NCBI RefSeq assembly: GCF_008370045.1 | Contig: NZ_VOBN01000002.1 | Span: 434,001 to 498,000, forward strand | From: Pseudomonas sp. ANT_J12 | GTDB taxonomy: Bacteria; Pseudomonadota; Gammaproteobacteria; Pseudomonadales; Pseudomonadaceae | Direction: 5' to 3' | Length of the DNA: 64,000 bases | In this document: positions 20,626 to 32,641 of the stretch, one piece after another | How the letters are laid out: the number at the start of each line of letters is the position of its first letter | How positions within the stretch are numbered: position 1 is the stretch's first letter | The notes under the pieces: generated by a model | The model's database searches: none | What the model was told of the DNA's origin: nothing | The model's input: the letters and a program-made list of their open reading frames with translations, nothing else | Translations under genes and position numbers: made by a program

Positions 20626-20949
20626 TCAGATGTTGAAGCTTTCGCCGCAGCCACATTCACCGCGTACGTTGGGATTGTTGAACTTGAAGCCTTCGTTCAA
20701 CCCTTCCTTGACGAAATCGAGCTCGGTGCCGTCCAGGTATGAGAGGCTTTTCGGGTCGATGATCACTTTCTCGCCGTGACTTTCGAACACCTGGTCCTCT
20801 GCAACCACCTCGTCGACGAACTCCAGCACGTAGGCAAGGCCGGAACAGCCTGTGGTGCGAACACCCAGACGAATCCCTTCACCTTTGCCGCGCCCGTTGA
20901 GGGAGCGTCGCACGTGTTGAGCTGCCGCTTCTGTCATGCTGATAGCCAT
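20626..20949 (-). CDS. iscA: A-type Fe-S carrier IscA
   Basis: A 107-residue A-type carrier with the three conserved cysteines (TTGCSGLAY and GECGCGESF). It starts at [11 protein letters not shown]; an earlier in-frame ATG at 20973 is less likely. It takes clusters from IscU and delivers them to target proteins. Part of the isc operon. Confidence 0.96.
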   Translation of the reverse strand: MAISMTEAAAQHVRRSLNGRGKGEGIRLGVRTTGCSGLAYVLEFVDEVVAEDQVFESHGEKVIIDPKSLSYLDGTELDFVKEGLNEGFKFNNPNVRGECGCGESFNI

Positions 20950-20983
20950 CGGTGACTCCTTACTCGTCGCCAAATCTTGAAAG

Positions 20984-21370
20984 TCAGATCAAGCCTTTCT
21001 TCTGCTTGTAGTCGCGAACGGCCGCTTTGATAGCGTCTTCAGCAAGTACGGAGCAGTGAATTTTCACTGGCGGCAAGGCCAGTTCTTCGGCCAGCTGAGT
21101 GTTCTTGATGGTCTCTGCTTCATCCAGAGTCTTGCCTTTCATCCACTCGGTCGCCAGGGAGCTGGAGGCGATAGCCGAACCGCAACCGTAGGTCTTGAAC
21201 TTGGCGTCTTCGATGATGCCTTGCTCGTTAACCTTGATCTGCAGACGCATCACGTCGCCGCACGCCGGAGCGCCGACCATGCCAGTGCCGACATCCGGGT
21301 CTTCCGCGTCCATCTTGCCGACGTTGCGCGGGTTTTCGTAGTGGTCGATGACCTTTTCGCTGTAAGCCAT
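20984..21370 (-). CDS. iscU: Fe-S scaffold protein IscU
   Basis: A 128-residue scaffold. The three cluster cysteines lie in [20 protein letters not shown] and [10 protein letters not shown], and the HscA-recognition motif LPPVK is present. It is downstream of iscS, the sulfur donor. Confidence 0.98.
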   Translation of the reverse strand: MAYSEKVIDHYENPRNVGKMDAEDPDVGTGMVGAPACGDVMRLQIKVNEQGIIEDAKFKTYGCGSAIASSSLATEWMKGKTLDEAETIKNTQLAEELALPPVKIHCSVLAEDAIKAAVRDYKQKKGLI

Positions 21371-21453
21371 GATTCTTAATCCTCACTCATCAGAGAGTCG
21401 CTCTTGAGCCCCATAAACCTGGGTTCACAGGGCCGGTTTGCGGCGACTTGAAA

Positions 21454-22668
21454 TCAGTGTGCCGCCCACTCGATTTTCGAAATGTCGACACCGTCTTTGT
21501 ACATATCCCACAGCGGCGACAAGGTGCGCAGCTTGGTAACGGCCTCGCAGACTTTCTGCGCGGCGTAGTCGATTTCTTCTTCGGTGGTGAAACGGCCGAA
21601 GGTGAAGCGAATCGAGCTGTGCGCCAGTTCGTCGTTGCGGCCCAGGGCGCGCAGTACGTACGAAGGCTCAAGGGAAGCCGAGGTGCAGGCCGAACCGGAC
21701 GAAACCGCCAGGTCCTTGAGGGCCATGATCAGCGACTCGCCTTCAACGTAGTTGAAGCTCAGGTTCAGGTTGTGCGGTACGCGGGCGGTCATGCTGCCGT
21801 TGATGTACAGCTCTTCCAGGCCTTCGACCTGTTTGAAGAAGCGGTCGCTCAGGGCTTTGATGCGCACGTTCTCGGCAGCCATGTCTTCCTTGGCTACGCG
21901 GAAAGCTTCGCCCATGCCGACGATCTGGTGGGTCGCCAGGGTGCCGGAGCGCATGCCACGTTCATGACCGCCGCCGTGCATGGTCGCTTCGATGCGAACA
22001 CGCGGCTTGCGGCTAACGTACAGCGCGCCGATGCCTTTAGGACCGTAGGTTTTGTGGGCAGAGAACGACATCATGTCGACTTTCAGCTTCGACAGGTCGA
22101 TTTCGACCTTGCCGGTGGACTGAGCCGCGTCAACGTGGAACAGAATGCCCTTGGAGCGGGTCAGTTCGCCGATGGCTTCGATGTCATTGATGGTGCCGAT
22201 TTCGTTGTTCACGTGCATGACCGAAACCAGGATGGTGTCGTCACGCAGTGCAGCTTCGATCATGGCCGGGGTGACCAGGCCATCGGTCTGAGGCTCGAGG
22301 TAGGTCACTTCGAAACCTTCACGCTCCAGTTGGCGCATGGTGTCGAGGACAGCCTTGTGCTCAATCTTGGTGGTGATCAGGTGTTTGCCCTTGGTCGCAT
22401 AGAAATGCGCCGCACCCTTGATTGCCAGGTTGTCGGACTCGGTGGCACCGGAGGTCCATACGATTTCACGCGGGTCGGCGTTGACCAGGTCGGCGACCTG
22501 ACGACGGGCGTTTTCGACGGATTCTTCAGCTTTCCAGCCGAACACGTGGGAACGGGACGCCGGGTTACCGAAGTTTCCGTCGACCAGCAGGCATTCACTC
22601 ATCTTTTGCGCGACACGCGGATCAACCGGGGTGGTCGCAGAGTAATCAAGGTAAATCGGCAATTTCAT
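21454..22668 (-). CDS. iscS: Cysteine desulfurase IscS
   Basis: A 404-residue PLP enzyme that takes sulfur from cysteine. The PLP lysine is in [18 protein letters not shown] and the persulfide-carrying cysteine is on the loop [20 protein letters not shown]. The N-terminus [14 protein letters not shown] is standard. It feeds IscU and, in general, tRNA thiolation. Confidence 0.98.
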   Translation of the reverse strand: MKLPIYLDYSATTPVDPRVAQKMSECLLVDGNFGNPASRSHVFGWKAEESVENARRQVADLVNADPREIVWTSGATESDNLAIKGAAHFYATKGKHLITTKIEHKAVLDTMRQLEREGFEVTYLEPQTDGLVTPAMIEAALRDDTILVSVMHVNNEIGTINDIEAIGELTRSKGILFHVDAAQSTGKVEIDLSKLKVDMMSFSAHKTYGPKGIGALYVSRKPRVRIEATMHGGGHERGMRSGTLATHQIVGMGEAFRVAKEDMAAENVRIKALSDRFFKQVEGLEELYINGSMTARVPHNLNLSFNYVEGESLIMALKDLAVSSGSACTSASLEPSYVLRALGRNDELAHSSIRFTFGRFTTEEEIDYAAQKVCEAVTKLRTLSPLWDMYKDGVDISKIEWAAH

Positions 22669-22718
22669 GGACTATCTCCTAAATCAGGCTGGCTGGCGTG
22701 CCGCTAGCTCTTTGGCTG

Positions 22719-23210
22719 TCATTCGACGGCGGACGCTTCAATCTTGTCCAGGCGTGGCGCCTTGCCATTGCAACGGCGCTGGTCCTGACGCTGGGCTACT
22801 TCTTGCACCTCACGGCGAGTCACAAGGTCAGCCAAGCTGATACCGCTCAGAAATTCGTGAATCTGCAGGCTCAGATCGCACCACAAGTGGTGGGTCAGAC
22901 AGGTGTCGCCTTGATGGCAATCGCCCTGGCCCTGGCATTTGGTTGCATCGACCGATTCGTTTACCGCATCGATCACCTGGGCGACCTGGATGCCCTGCAT
23001 TTCGCGGGACAACTGGTAGCCACCGCCCGGCCCACGAACGCTGGAAACCAGATTGCTGCGGCGCAATTTGGCGAAAAGCTGTTCGAGGTAGGACAGGGAG
23101 ATGCCTTGGCGCTCGGAGATATCGGCCAGGGACACCGGCCCGTGCTGCGCGTGCAACGCCAGGTCAAGCATGGCGGTCACGGCGTATCGGCCTTTTGTAG
23201 TCAGTCGCAT
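22719..23210 (-). CDS. iscR: Rrf2-family Fe-S regulator IscR
   Basis: A 163-residue Rrf2 repressor starting at [18 protein letters not shown]. The winged helix contains the GPGGGYQL wing. The [2Fe-2S] ligands are in [20 protein letters not shown] (three Cys, one His). It is the first gene of the isc operon, and an IscR-type operator overlaps its promoter, so autoregulation is expected. Confidence 0.97.
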   Translation of the reverse strand: MRLTTKGRYAVTAMLDLALHAQHGPVSLADISERQGISLSYLEQLFAKLRRSNLVSSVRGPGGGYQLSREMQGIQVAQVIDAVNESVDATKCQGQGDCHQGDTCLTHHLWCDLSLQIHEFLSGISLADLVTRREVQEVAQRQDQRRCNGKAPRLDKIEASAVE

Positions 23211-23242
23211 GGACAATTACCACGGAGTTCGGAATGGGGGCG

Positions 23243-23275
23243 AGTATGCTATTCCCGAGTATTTAAGTCAACTAT
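23243..23275 (-). promoter_or_regulatory. isc operon promoter with type 1 IscR operator
   Basis: On the minus strand, TTGACT (23271-23266) and CATACT (23248-23243) are spaced by 17 bases. ATAGTTGACTTAAATACTCG at 23275-23256 overlaps the -35 element and matches the type 1 IscR site (ATASYYGACTRWWWYAGTC...) closely. The operator position predicts repression by cluster-loaded IscR. Confidence 0.82.
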
Positions 23276-23374
23276 AAGACCTAGTGCTTTAGTCAGGTTT
23301 ACCCGCAAAAGAGCGCGCGCATCATAGCAAAGGCTGGCGGCGTATCACCAGCAAATGCGCGTTATCGTTGTTCC

Positions 23375-23422
23375 CGGGCGAGCCTCGCTCGTACACCTTC
23401 CTGTAGGAGCAAGGCTTGCCCG
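23375..23422. repeat. REP-type inverted repeat between iscR and cysE
   Basis: Arms 23375-23394 and 23403-23422 (CGGGCGAGCCTCGCTCGTAC / GTAGGAGCAAGGCTTGCCCG) are inverted with about three mismatches around an eight-base loop. Same family as the element at 3892-3964. Confidence 0.85.
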
Positions 23423-23440
23423 CGAAGAATCCAACTCGGT

Positions 23441-24217
23441 CTAGCCAGCCTTGGTTTCGTCCTTGCCTTTGACGCAGGCGAAGTCTTCTTCGCGCAGCTC
23501 AGGCAAATCCTTGGCGCAGTAATTACTACCCAGATCCTTCAGCGCGCCGCACATGCCTTCCAGCCGACCATCAACCGCTTGCAGATGATCGAGCAGTTGA
23601 CCAATGGCTCGCGCCACCGGGTCCGGCATGTCTTCACCGACACCGTAGGCATCAAAACCGATCTTCTCGGCCATGGCCTTGCGCTTGGCGTCTTGCTCCT
23701 CGTCAGACTTGACGATGATCCGCCCCGGAATCCCGACCACCGTCGCACCCGGCGGCACAGCCTTGGTCACTACCGCATTGGAACCGACCTTGGCCCCGGC
23801 GCCGACCGTGAACGGCCCAAGCACCTTGGCGCCCGCCCCCACCACAACCCCGTCTTCAAGGGTCGGGTGACGCTTGCCTTTATTCCAACTTGTGCCGCCC
23901 AGGGTCACACCTTGGTAAAGGGTGACGTCATTACCGATTTCAGCAGTTTCACCGATGACGATGCCCATGCCATGGTCAATAAAGAAGCGACGCCCCACCT
24001 TGGCCCCCGGATGGATCTCGATCCCGGTCAACCAGCGACCAAAGTTCGACACCAGCCGCGCCAGCCACTTCCAGCCCATGCCCCACAGGGCCGAGGACAG
24101 GCGATGGATCCAGATGGCATGCATGCCCGGGTAGCAAGTCAGGACTTCAAAAGCGTTACGCGCAGCCGGATCACGGTGGAAAACACTCTGGATATCTTCA
24201 CGCAAACGCTCGAACAT
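23441..24217 (-). CDS. cysE: Serine O-acetyltransferase
   Basis: A 258-residue CysE making O-acetylserine for cysteine synthesis. The left-handed beta-helix hexapeptide repeats are clear ([40 protein letters not shown]), including the catalytic DHG histidine. It starts three bases after the trmJ stop. Placement next to the isc operon is common in Pseudomonas, and cysteine is the IscS substrate. Confidence 0.96.
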   Translation of the reverse strand: MFERLREDIQSVFHRDPAARNAFEVLTCYPGMHAIWIHRLSSALWGMGWKWLARLVSNFGRWLTGIEIHPGAKVGRRFFIDHGMGIVIGETAEIGNDVTLYQGVTLGGTSWNKGKRHPTLEDGVVVGAGAKVLGPFTVGAGAKVGSNAVVTKAVPPGATVVGIPGRIIVKSDEEQDAKRKAMAEKIGFDAYGVGEDMPDPVARAIGQLLDHLQAVDGRLEGMCGALKDLGSNYCAKDLPELREEDFACVKGKDETKAG

Positions 24218-24219
24218 TT

Positions 24220-24990
24220 TTAATCCTTCCGCTTAAGAAGCTCGCCACGGGCCGCTTTCTGGGTTTCCGTGAGGATGCCACGCAATATATTCATTTCCGC
24301 CCGGCTGACCGAGCTTCGTCCGTACAACCGACGCAGGCGCGCCATCAAGTGCCGCGGCTTTTCAGGGTCGAGGAATTCGATGGCCACCAGGGTTTGCTCC
24401 AGGTGTTCATAGAATCGCTCCAGCTCATCCATGGTCGCCAGTTCGCCACTTTTGGTGGACGCCACTTCATCCTTCTCGACCTTGCTCGGCTGGCCTTGGG
24501 CCGCGAGCCAGGACATGCGCACTTCATAACTCAACACCTGCACCGCTGCCCCAAGGTTCAGCGAGCTGAACTCAGGGTCTGATGGGATGTGCACGTGATA
24601 ATGACATCGTTGCAGCTCTTCATTGGTCAGGCCGGAATCCTCACGACCGAAGACCAAAGCGATCTCTGCACCTTGCGCCGCTTCCTCGACCACTTTCGTA
24701 CCGCATTCGCGGGGATCGAGCAGCGGCCAGGGAATGCGCCGGTCGCGGGCGCTGGTGCCCAGGACCAGGTTGCAGCCGACCAAGGCATCTTCCAAGGTGG
24801 CGACGACTTGCGCGTTTTCAAGGATGTCGCCGGCACCGGAGGCGCGGGCATCGGCCTCGTGGTGCGGGAACAACCGCGGTTCGACCAGCACCAGCCGCGA
24901 CAGGCCCATGTTCTTCATGGCACGCGCAGCCCCGCCGATGTTGCCGGGATGGCTGGTATTAACCAGGACGACACGAATGTTATGCAGCAC
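24220..24990 (-). CDS. trmJ: tRNA (Cm32/Um32) 2'-O-methyltransferase TrmJ
   Basis: A 256-residue SPOUT methyltransferase acting on position 32 of tRNAs. N-terminus [20 protein letters not shown]; the C-terminal SPOUT knot residues are in [15 protein letters not shown] and [20 protein letters not shown] chose a GTG at 24990 because family similarity begins at HNIRVV; the frame is open to 25038. It is divergent from suhB and directly precedes cysE. Confidence 0.94.
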   Translation of the reverse strand: MLHNIRVVLVNTSHPGNIGGAARAMKNMGLSRLVLVEPRLFPHHEADARASGAGDILENAQVVATLEDALVGCNLVLGTSARDRRIPWPLLDPRECGTKVVEEAAQGAEIALVFGREDSGLTNEELQRCHYHVHIPSDPEFSSLNLGAAVQVLSYEVRMSWLAAQGQPSKVEKDEVASTKSGELATMDELERFYEHLEQTLVAIEFLDPEKPRHLMARLRRLYGRSSVSRAEMNILRGILTETQKAARGELLKRKD

Positions 24991-25071
24991 GGGAGGCGTT
25001 CTCGAACACAAAATGGGGAGCAGAATCTTACAGTTCATCCTACCGTTAAGCTATGAAAGCGAACACCGACC

Positions 25072-25099
25072 TTCACCTGTAGAAAAGTTCTGATAGAAT
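25072..25099 (+). promoter_or_regulatory. Candidate sigma-70 promoter of suhB
   Basis: TTCACC (25072-25077) and TAGAAT (25094-25099) with a 16-base spacer, ending 36 bases before the suhB ATG. Confidence 0.55.
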
Positions 25100-25135
25100 G
25101 CCCGGCTTTCTTTAACAACCTTAGGTGACACATCC

Positions 25136-25954
25136 ATGCAGCCCATGCTGAATATCGCGCTGCGCGCCGCCCGCAGCGCCAGTGAATTGATCTTCCGCTC
25201 CATCGAGCGCCTGGATACCATCAAGGTCGACGAAAAAGACGCCAAGGATTACGTATCCGAGGTGGATCGCGCCGCTGAGCAGAAAATCATCGACGCGCTG
25301 CGCAAGGCTTACCCAAACCACTCGATCCTCGGTGAAGAAACCGGCATGCACGCCGGCAACGGCATCGAAGGTGAAGAGTACCTGTGGATCATCGATCCGC
25401 TGGACGGCACCACCAACTTCCTGCGCGGCATTCCTCACTTCGCCGTGAGCATCGCCTGCAAATACCGCGGTCGCCTGGAACACGCTGTTGTTCTGGACCC
25501 TGTTCGCCAGGAAGAATTCACCGCCAGCCGTGGTCGCGGCGCTCAACTGAACGGTCGTCGCCTGCGCGTCAGCGGTCGCACCAGCCTCGACGGCGCCCTG
25601 CTGGGTACCGGCTTCCCGTTCCGTGATGACCAGATGGACAACCTCGACAACTACCTGGGCATGTTCCGCGCCCTGGTTGGCCAGACCGCCGGTATCCGCC
25701 GCGCCGGTTCGGCGAGCCTGGACCTGGCCTATGTGGCTGCCGGTCGTTTCGACGCGTTCTGGGAGTCGGGCCTGTCCGAGTGGGACATGGCTGCAGGCGC
25801 CCTGCTGATCCAGGAAGCTGGTGGCTTGGTGAGCGACTTCACCGGCGGTCACGACTTCCTTGAAAAAGGTCACGTTGTTGCTGGCAACACCAAGTGCTTC
25901 AAAGCAGTTCTGACGGCGATCCAGCCGCACCTGCCGGCTTCGCTGAAACGCTAA
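25136..25954 (+). CDS. suhB: Inositol-1-monophosphatase family protein SuhB
   Basis: A 272-residue Mg-dependent phosphatase. Metal-binding motifs are GEETG, WIIDPLDGTTNFLRGIPHFA and LSEWDMAAGALLIQEAGG. In E. coli SuhB also acts in the rRNA antitermination complex. It is monocistronic with its own terminator. Confidence 0.95.
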   Translation: MQPMLNIALRAARSASELIFRSIERLDTIKVDEKDAKDYVSEVDRAAEQKIIDALRKAYPNHSILGEETGMHAGNGIEGEEYLWIIDPLDGTTNFLRGIPHFAVSIACKYRGRLEHAVVLDPVRQEEFTASRGRGAQLNGRRLRVSGRTSLDGALLGTGFPFRDDQMDNLDNYLGMFRALVGQTAGIRRAGSASLDLAYVAAGRFDAFWESGLSEWDMAAGALLIQEAGGLVSDFTGGHDFLEKGHVVAGNTKCFKAVLTAIQPHLPASLKR

Positions 25955-25966
25955 GCGAACGCCCAC

Positions 25967-25997
25967 AAAAAAAGCACCCTTCGGGGTGCTTTTTTTA
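25967..25997 (+). terminator. Terminator of suhB
   Basis: Stem AAGCACCC/GGGTGCTT with a four-base loop and a T7 run, starting 13 bases after the suhB stop; an A7 run on the other side makes it bidirectional. Confidence 0.92.
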
Positions 25998-26027
25998 TGC
26001 CTGGGATTTGCCCGGACCTGCTGCAGG

Positions 26028-26111
26028 GCAAAGCTTGCTCGCGATGGCGGTCTAATAGTCACCGCCATTGTCGACAGGTATGACGCCTTCGCGAGCAAGC
26101 TTCGCTCCTAC
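26028..26111. repeat. REP-type element, GCGAGCAAGC variety
   Basis: An inverted pair: GCAAAGCTTGCTCGCGATGG (from 26028) and CGCGAGCAAGCTTCGCTCCT (from 26090), with a smaller inner pair (ATGGCGGT... / ACCGCCAT). The right arm is nearly identical to the half element at 45455-45480. Confidence 0.82.
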
Positions 26112-26143
26112 GGGGGCGGCGGCGACTTCTAAATAGCGGGCAC

Positions 26144-26168
26144 AAAAAAAGCACCCTCACGGGTGCTT
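26144..26168 (-). terminator. Terminator of the glycine-zipper gene
   Basis: Stem AAGCACCC/GGGTGCTT (26149-26156 and 26161-26168) with a T7 run on the minus strand, 25 bases past the stop of the glycine-zipper gene. Stem sequence is the same as the suhB terminator about 170 bases away. Confidence 0.88.
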
Positions 26169-26193
26169 CCTTTTGAATGGGGCAATCAGCTCA

Positions 26194-26742
26194 TCACTGA
26201 CCCGGTTCGTTCTGCGACAGAACCAGCTTGCCTTCTTTATCGACCGGAATCTGATTGCCCGGATCACGATCCATCCGCACTTTGCCTTCCTTGCCGTCCA
26301 GCGAATAACGGACGTCGTAGCCGACCACCTTGTCGCTGATGTCATTCACGGTGTTACAGCGAGTCTGGGTCGTGGTGTATGTATCACGATTCTGCATACC
26401 TTCCTGGACCTTGTTCCCCGCGTAGCCACCGCCGACAGCACCGGCAACGGTCGCGATCTTCTTGCCATTACCGCCGCCAATCTGGTTGCCGAGCAAACCA
26501 CCGCCCACTGCACCCAGGACCGTACCGAGGATCTGGTGTTGATCCTTGACCGGCGCCTGACGGGTTACTGCAACGTCCTTGCACACTTCACGTGGAGTCT
26601 TGATCTGTGTTTTAACCGGTTCAACGGCCAATACTTGCGCATACTCAGGGCCGCTTTTAACCAGGCTGTAGGTGGCAACAGCGCCCCCGGCAGTCACACC
26701 GACAGCACCCAGTACCGCACCAACCAGCAACGACTTGTTCAC
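26194..26742 (-). CDS. Glycine-zipper 2TM-domain envelope protein
   Basis: A 182-residue protein starting at a GTG at 26742 that sits five bases after a perfect AGGAGG. An N-terminal hydrophobic segment (LLVGAVLGAVGVTAGGAVATY) may be a signal anchor. The middle holds a glycine-zipper pair (ILGTVLGAVGGGLLGNQIGG, ATVAGAVGGGYAGNKVQ), the Rick_17kDa/glycine-zipper 2TM type found in envelope proteins such as SlyB. No lipobox cysteine is evident. The specific role is unknown. Confidence 0.85.
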   Translation of the reverse strand: MNKSLLVGAVLGAVGVTAGGAVATYSLVKSGPEYAQVLAVEPVKTQIKTPREVCKDVAVTRQAPVKDQHQILGTVLGAVGGGLLGNQIGGGNGKKIATVAGAVGGGYAGNKVQEGMQNRDTYTTTQTRCNTVNDISDKVVGYDVRYSLDGKEGKVRMDRDPGNQIPVDKEGKLVLSQNEPGQ

Positions 26743-26802
26743 ATGAACCTCCTGACCATCACATGCGGATCGTTGTCCGCGCTTCTCCCAGCCTTGGAGC
26801 AC

Positions 26803-26836
26803 AAAAAAAGGCGCGAGTTCAACTCGCGCCTTTTTG
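26803..26836 (-). terminator. Terminator of the secD-secF unit
   Basis: Stem AGGCGCGAGTT/AACTCGCGCCT with A and T runs on both sides, 27 bases past the secF stop; bidirectional in form. Confidence 0.92.
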
Positions 26837-26862
26837 GGCAGACAGCGTAGAAGCGATGGCCG

Positions 26863-27777
26863 TTATGGACGGTCGTCGACTTCCTTATCGGTCGCCGCAG
26901 GAGGGATCAGATCCTCGCTGCTCAGGTTCAGCCAGATCAGCACCACGTTCGCGATGTAGATCGACGAGTAAGTACCCGCCAATACACCGATAAACAGGGC
27001 GATGGAGAAGCCGAACAGGTTGTCGCCCCCGAAGAACAGCAGCGCCGCGATCGCCAGCAAGGTGGAGATCGACGTCGCCATGGTCCGCAGCAGGGTTTGC
27101 GTGGTCGAGATGTTGATGTTCTCGATCAGGCTGGCCTTGCGCAGGACACGGAAGTTCTCACGAACCCGGTCGAATACCACGATGGTGTCGTTGAGCGAGT
27201 AACCGATGATCGCCAGTACCGCCGCCAGTACCGTCAGATCGAAGGTGATCTGGAAGAACGACAGGATACCGATGGTCACGATCACGTCGTGAATCAGCGA
27301 AACAATGGCGCCGACCGCGAACTTCCACTGAAAGCGGAAAGCCAGGTAGATCAGGATGCCGCCCAGCGCCATCAGCATGCCGAGGCCGCCCTGGTCGCGC
27401 AGCTCTTCACCGACTTGCGGGCCGACGAACTCAACGCGCTTGACCGTCGCCGGGTTATCGCCGCCAACCTTCAGCAGCGCTTCAGCAACCTGGTGACCCA
27501 GTTGCGGGTCTTCGCCAGGCATACGCACCAGCAGGTCAGTCGTCGCGCCAAAGCTCTGCACGATGGCTTCGTGGTAACCCGACTCAGCGAGCTGGGTACG
27601 CACCTTGGACACATCGGCCGGACGCTCGTAGGTCAGCTCAATGAGCGTACCGCCGGTGAAGTCCAGGCCCCAGTTCATGCCCTTGTGGAAGACGCTGAAA
27701 ATGGCCAGCGCCGTAAGGAACAATGTGACGCCGAACGCAAAGTTGCGAACGCCCATGAAGTTGATTGTACGTAACAT
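26863..27777 (-). CDS. secF: Protein translocase subunit SecF
   Basis: A 304-residue RND-type inner-membrane protein with six predicted spans. Family blocks: MNWGLDFTGGTLIELTY, EFVGPQVGEELRDQG, and GYSLNDTIVVFDRVREN. With SecD and YajC it uses proton motive force to help pull proteins through SecYEG. Nine bases separate it from secD. Confidence 0.97.
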   Translation of the reverse strand: MLRTINFMGVRNFAFGVTLFLTALAIFSVFHKGMNWGLDFTGGTLIELTYERPADVSKVRTQLAESGYHEAIVQSFGATTDLLVRMPGEDPQLGHQVAEALLKVGGDNPATVKRVEFVGPQVGEELRDQGGLGMLMALGGILIYLAFRFQWKFAVGAIVSLIHDVIVTIGILSFFQITFDLTVLAAVLAIIGYSLNDTIVVFDRVRENFRVLRKASLIENINISTTQTLLRTMATSISTLLAIAALLFFGGDNLFGFSIALFIGVLAGTYSSIYIANVVLIWLNLSSEDLIPPAATDKEVDDRP

Positions 27778-27786
27778 GGCAGCCCC

Positions 27787-29655
27787 TTAAATCCACAACT
27801 TCTTGAAGTCACGACCGCCGAAGATCAGGTTGACCATCGCGCGGGTCACCATGATGGCCGTGAACATCGAGGTAAAGATCCCGAGGGACATGGTCACTGC
27901 GAAGCCCTTGACGGGACCGGTGCCCATCGCAAACAGAATCCCGCCGACCAACAGTGTTGTCAGGTTGGCGTCGAGAATCGCGGTGAATGCCCGGCCGAAG
28001 CCTTCGTTGATTGCCCGTTGTACCGTCATGCCCGCCGCGATCTCTTCACGAATCCGCGAGAAGATCAGTACGTTGGCATCGACCGCCATACCCATGGTCA
28101 GCACGATACCGGCGATACCCGGCAGGGTCAGTGTTGCACCCAGCAGCGACATCAGGGCCAGCAGCAGCACCATGTTCACGCCCAGCGCGACGGTGGCGAT
28201 GATGCCGAAGAAGCGGTAGATGGCGATGATGAACAGCGAGACAAACAGCATGCCCCACAGCGATGCATCGATACCCTTGGTGATGTTGTCGGCACCCAGG
28301 CTCGGGCCAATGGTGCGCTCTTCAGCGAAGTACATCGGTGCAGCCAGACCACCGGCACGCAGCAGCAGCGCCAGTTCGGACGACTCGCCCTGGCCGTTCA
28401 GGCCCGTGATGCGGAACTGAGCACCCAGCGGCGACTGGATGGTCGCCAGGCTGATGATCTTCTTCTCTTCTTTGAACGTTTGCACTGCGACGTCTTTCTC
28501 GACGCCATCAACCACTTGCTTGGTGTAAGTGGTGACAGGACGTTGCTCGATGAAGATCACCGCCATGCTGCGACCGACGTTGCTGCGGGTTGCGCGGCTC
28601 ATCAGTTCGCCACCGTGGCCATCCAGACGGATGTTCACTTCTGGCGTGCCGTGCTCGCCGAAGCCAGCCTTGGCGTCAGTCACCTGGTCACCGGTGATGA
28701 TCAGGCCACGCTCGATCTGTGCCGGCGGACGCTTGCCTTCACGGAACTCGAAGGTTTCGGAAGTGGCTTTCGAAGCACCTGGCTCTGCAGCCAGACGGAA
28801 CTCAAGGTTGGCCGTCTTGCCGAGGATACGTTTGGCTTCTGCGGTGTCCTGCACGCCCGGCAGCTCAACCACGATGCGGTTGGCGCCCTGACGCTGGACA
28901 ATCGGCTCGGCAACACCCAGCTCGTTGACGCGGTTACGTACCGTGGTCAAGTTCTGCTTGATGGAGTATTCACGGATTTCCGCCAGCTTGGCCGGGGTCA
29001 TCGCCAGACGCAGTACCGGTTGGCCATTGAGGTCGGCCGGAACAATGTCGAAATCGTTGAAGTTCTTGCGGACCAGCGCACGGGCCTGTTCGCGGGATGC
29101 TTCGTCAGTGAAGCCCAACTGAATGGCGCCGCCCAGTTGTGGCAGGCTGCGATAGCGCAGTTTCTCTTTACGCAACAGACTCTTGACGTCGCCTTCGTAG
29201 ACTTTCAAGCGTGCGTCGAGGGCTTTGTCCATGTCCACTTCCAGCAGGAAGTGCACACCACCGGACAAGTCCAGACCCAGCTTCATCGGGTGCGCGCCGA
29301 GGCTGCGCAGCCATTGCGGGGTGGTTTGTGCCAGGTTCAGTGCAACGACGTAGTCATCACCCAATGCCTTGCGCACAACGTCTTTGGCCGGCAACTGGTC
29401 TTCAGCCTTGGTCAGGCGAATCAGCCCGCCCTTGCCGTTGGCCGACAGCGTGGCTGCCTTGACGTTGATCCCGGATTCCTTGAGCGCCATGCTCACACGA
29501 TCCAGATCAGCCTGATTGACCAACAGCGCAGTGCTTGCACCGCTGACCTGAATGGCCGGGTCATCAGGGTAAAGATTGGGAGCGGAATAAATCAGACCGA
29601 CCGCCAGCACCGCCAGGATCAGAATGTATTTCCACAGAGGGTATTTGTTCAGCAT
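27787..29655 (-). CDS. secD: Protein translocase subunit SecD
   Basis: A 622-residue partner of SecF. It has an N-terminal membrane helix, a large periplasmic P1 region (LGLDLSGGVHFLLEVDMDKA), then a five-span membrane block with GMAVDANVLIFSRIREE and the GTGPVKGFAVTMSLGIF segment. MLNKYPLWKYI at 29655 is taken as the start over a Met one codon earlier. Confidence 0.97.
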   Translation of the reverse strand: MLNKYPLWKYILILAVLAVGLIYSAPNLYPDDPAIQVSGASTALLVNQADLDRVSMALKESGINVKAATLSANGKGGLIRLTKAEDQLPAKDVVRKALGDDYVVALNLAQTTPQWLRSLGAHPMKLGLDLSGGVHFLLEVDMDKALDARLKVYEGDVKSLLRKEKLRYRSLPQLGGAIQLGFTDEASREQARALVRKNFNDFDIVPADLNGQPVLRLAMTPAKLAEIREYSIKQNLTTVRNRVNELGVAEPIVQRQGANRIVVELPGVQDTAEAKRILGKTANLEFRLAAEPGASKATSETFEFREGKRPPAQIERGLIITGDQVTDAKAGFGEHGTPEVNIRLDGHGGELMSRATRSNVGRSMAVIFIEQRPVTTYTKQVVDGVEKDVAVQTFKEEKKIISLATIQSPLGAQFRITGLNGQGESSELALLLRAGGLAAPMYFAEERTIGPSLGADNITKGIDASLWGMLFVSLFIIAIYRFFGIIATVALGVNMVLLLALMSLLGATLTLPGIAGIVLTMGMAVDANVLIFSRIREEIAAGMTVQRAINEGFGRAFTAILDANLTTLLVGGILFAMGTGPVKGFAVTMSLGIFTSMFTAIMVTRAMVNLIFGGRDFKKLWI

Positions 29656-29718
29656 CACGCCGCCCGCTTATGACGCGGGGCGCCTTGCGCGCCCCGTCGA
29701 TTGAGTAGAAGTTGAAAC

Positions 29719-30057
29719 TTAGATCGCTTTGAGCGTGCCTTTTGGCAGCGTGGCGGCGATGGCGCCTTTCTGGAACTTCATTTCCACGGTGTCGGAAACT
29801 TCCAGAACCACGAAATCGTCTGCCACTTTAGTGATCTTGCCGGCGATACCACCGGTGGTCACAACTTCGTCGCCTTTTTGCAGGCTGCCGAGCAGGTTCT
29901 TCTGTTCTTTGGCGCGCTTGGCCTGTGGACGCCAGATCATCAGGTAGAAGATGACCAGGAAACCGACCAGGAAAATCCACTCGAAGCCGCCACCCATCGG
30001 GCCTGCAGCTGCCGGTGCAGCAGCGTCGGCCATGGCATTAGAGATAAAAAAGCTCAT
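29719..30057 (-). CDS. yajC: Preprotein translocase subunit YajC
   Basis: A 112-residue single-span protein with the membrane helix GFEWIFLVGFLVIFYLMIWR followed by PQAKRAKEQKNLLGSLQKGDE. It belongs to the SecDF-YajC complex; position between tgt and secD is the conserved order. Confidence 0.97.
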   Translation of the reverse strand: MSFFISNAMADAAAPAAAGPMGGGFEWIFLVGFLVIFYLMIWRPQAKRAKEQKNLLGSLQKGDEVVTTGGIAGKITKVADDFVVLEVSDTVEMKFQKGAIAATLPKGTLKAI

Positions 30058-30100
30058 TTAGCACTCCAGTTGCAAATGTTGAATCTTGGGGTCAGAAAAC

Positions 30101-32286
<2,186 letters not shown>

Positions 32287-32351
32287 GATGGGGTTCGTCT
32301 AGCAGGGGCCGGAAGTCTAGCCGAAATAGTGAAAATTCTCTATGTACCTGA

Positions 32352-32380
32352 TTGACCGACGGTAATCTCATCTCTATACT
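32352..32380 (+). promoter_or_regulatory. Sigma-70 promoter of tRNA-Leu
   Basis: TTGACC (32352-32357) and TATACT (32375-32380) with a 17-base spacer, ending 13 bases before the mature tRNA 5' end. Confidence 0.82.
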
Positions 32381-32393
32381 TCGCCGCCATTGA

Positions 32394-32478
32394 GCCCTGA
32401 TGGCGGAATTGGTAGACGCGGCGGATTCAAAATCCGTTTTCGCAAGAAGTGGGAGTTCGAGTCTCCCTCGGGGCACCA
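32394..32478 (+). tRNA. tRNA-Leu (anticodon CAA)
   Basis: An 85-base tRNA with CCA encoded. Acceptor GCCCTGA pairs with TCGGGGC; the anticodon stem GCGGA/TCCGT encloses loop TTCAAAA with anticodon CAA; a long variable arm follows (TTTTCGCAAGAAG) and the T arm is GGGAGTTCGAGTCTCCC. The long variable arm is typical of tRNA-Leu. Its last 20 bases are the left attachment repeat of the genomic island. Confidence 0.96.
32459..32478 (+). repeat. attL: left direct repeat of the island (tRNA 3' end)
   Basis: GAGTCTCCCTCGGGGCACCA, the 3' end of tRNA-Leu. The same sequence with one change (T to C at the sixth base) recurs at 42722-42741. Integration into a tRNA 3' end is the usual target of P4-type integrases, one of which begins 164 bases downstream. 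Confidence 0.93.
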
Positions 32479-32523
32479 TTTGCAGTACATAGACGACTAC
32501 CAGCGTCTACGCAACACCCCTAG

Positions 32524-32547
32524 AGCCCGCTAACTGCGGGCTTTTTG
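32524..32547 (+). terminator. Terminator after tRNA-Leu, inside the island
   Basis: Stem AGCCCGC/GCGGGCT with a five-base loop and T5, 45 bases after the tRNA. It is on the island side of attL, so it was presumably brought in by the element. Confidence 0.88.
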
Positions 32548-32641
32548 GTCTCTGGGGTTCCACCCCCATCTCTTGCAAGCCAGCCTCTTTTTGGTACATT
32601 TTCTGTACAGATTCCAGTTCGAGAACCGGAGGTGTACAGCC

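Noticed and set aside
28018..29673. Long plus-strand open frame (551 codons) opposite secD
   Set aside because: It is a GC-rich antisense shadow; the minus strand encodes full-length SecD with all family motifs.
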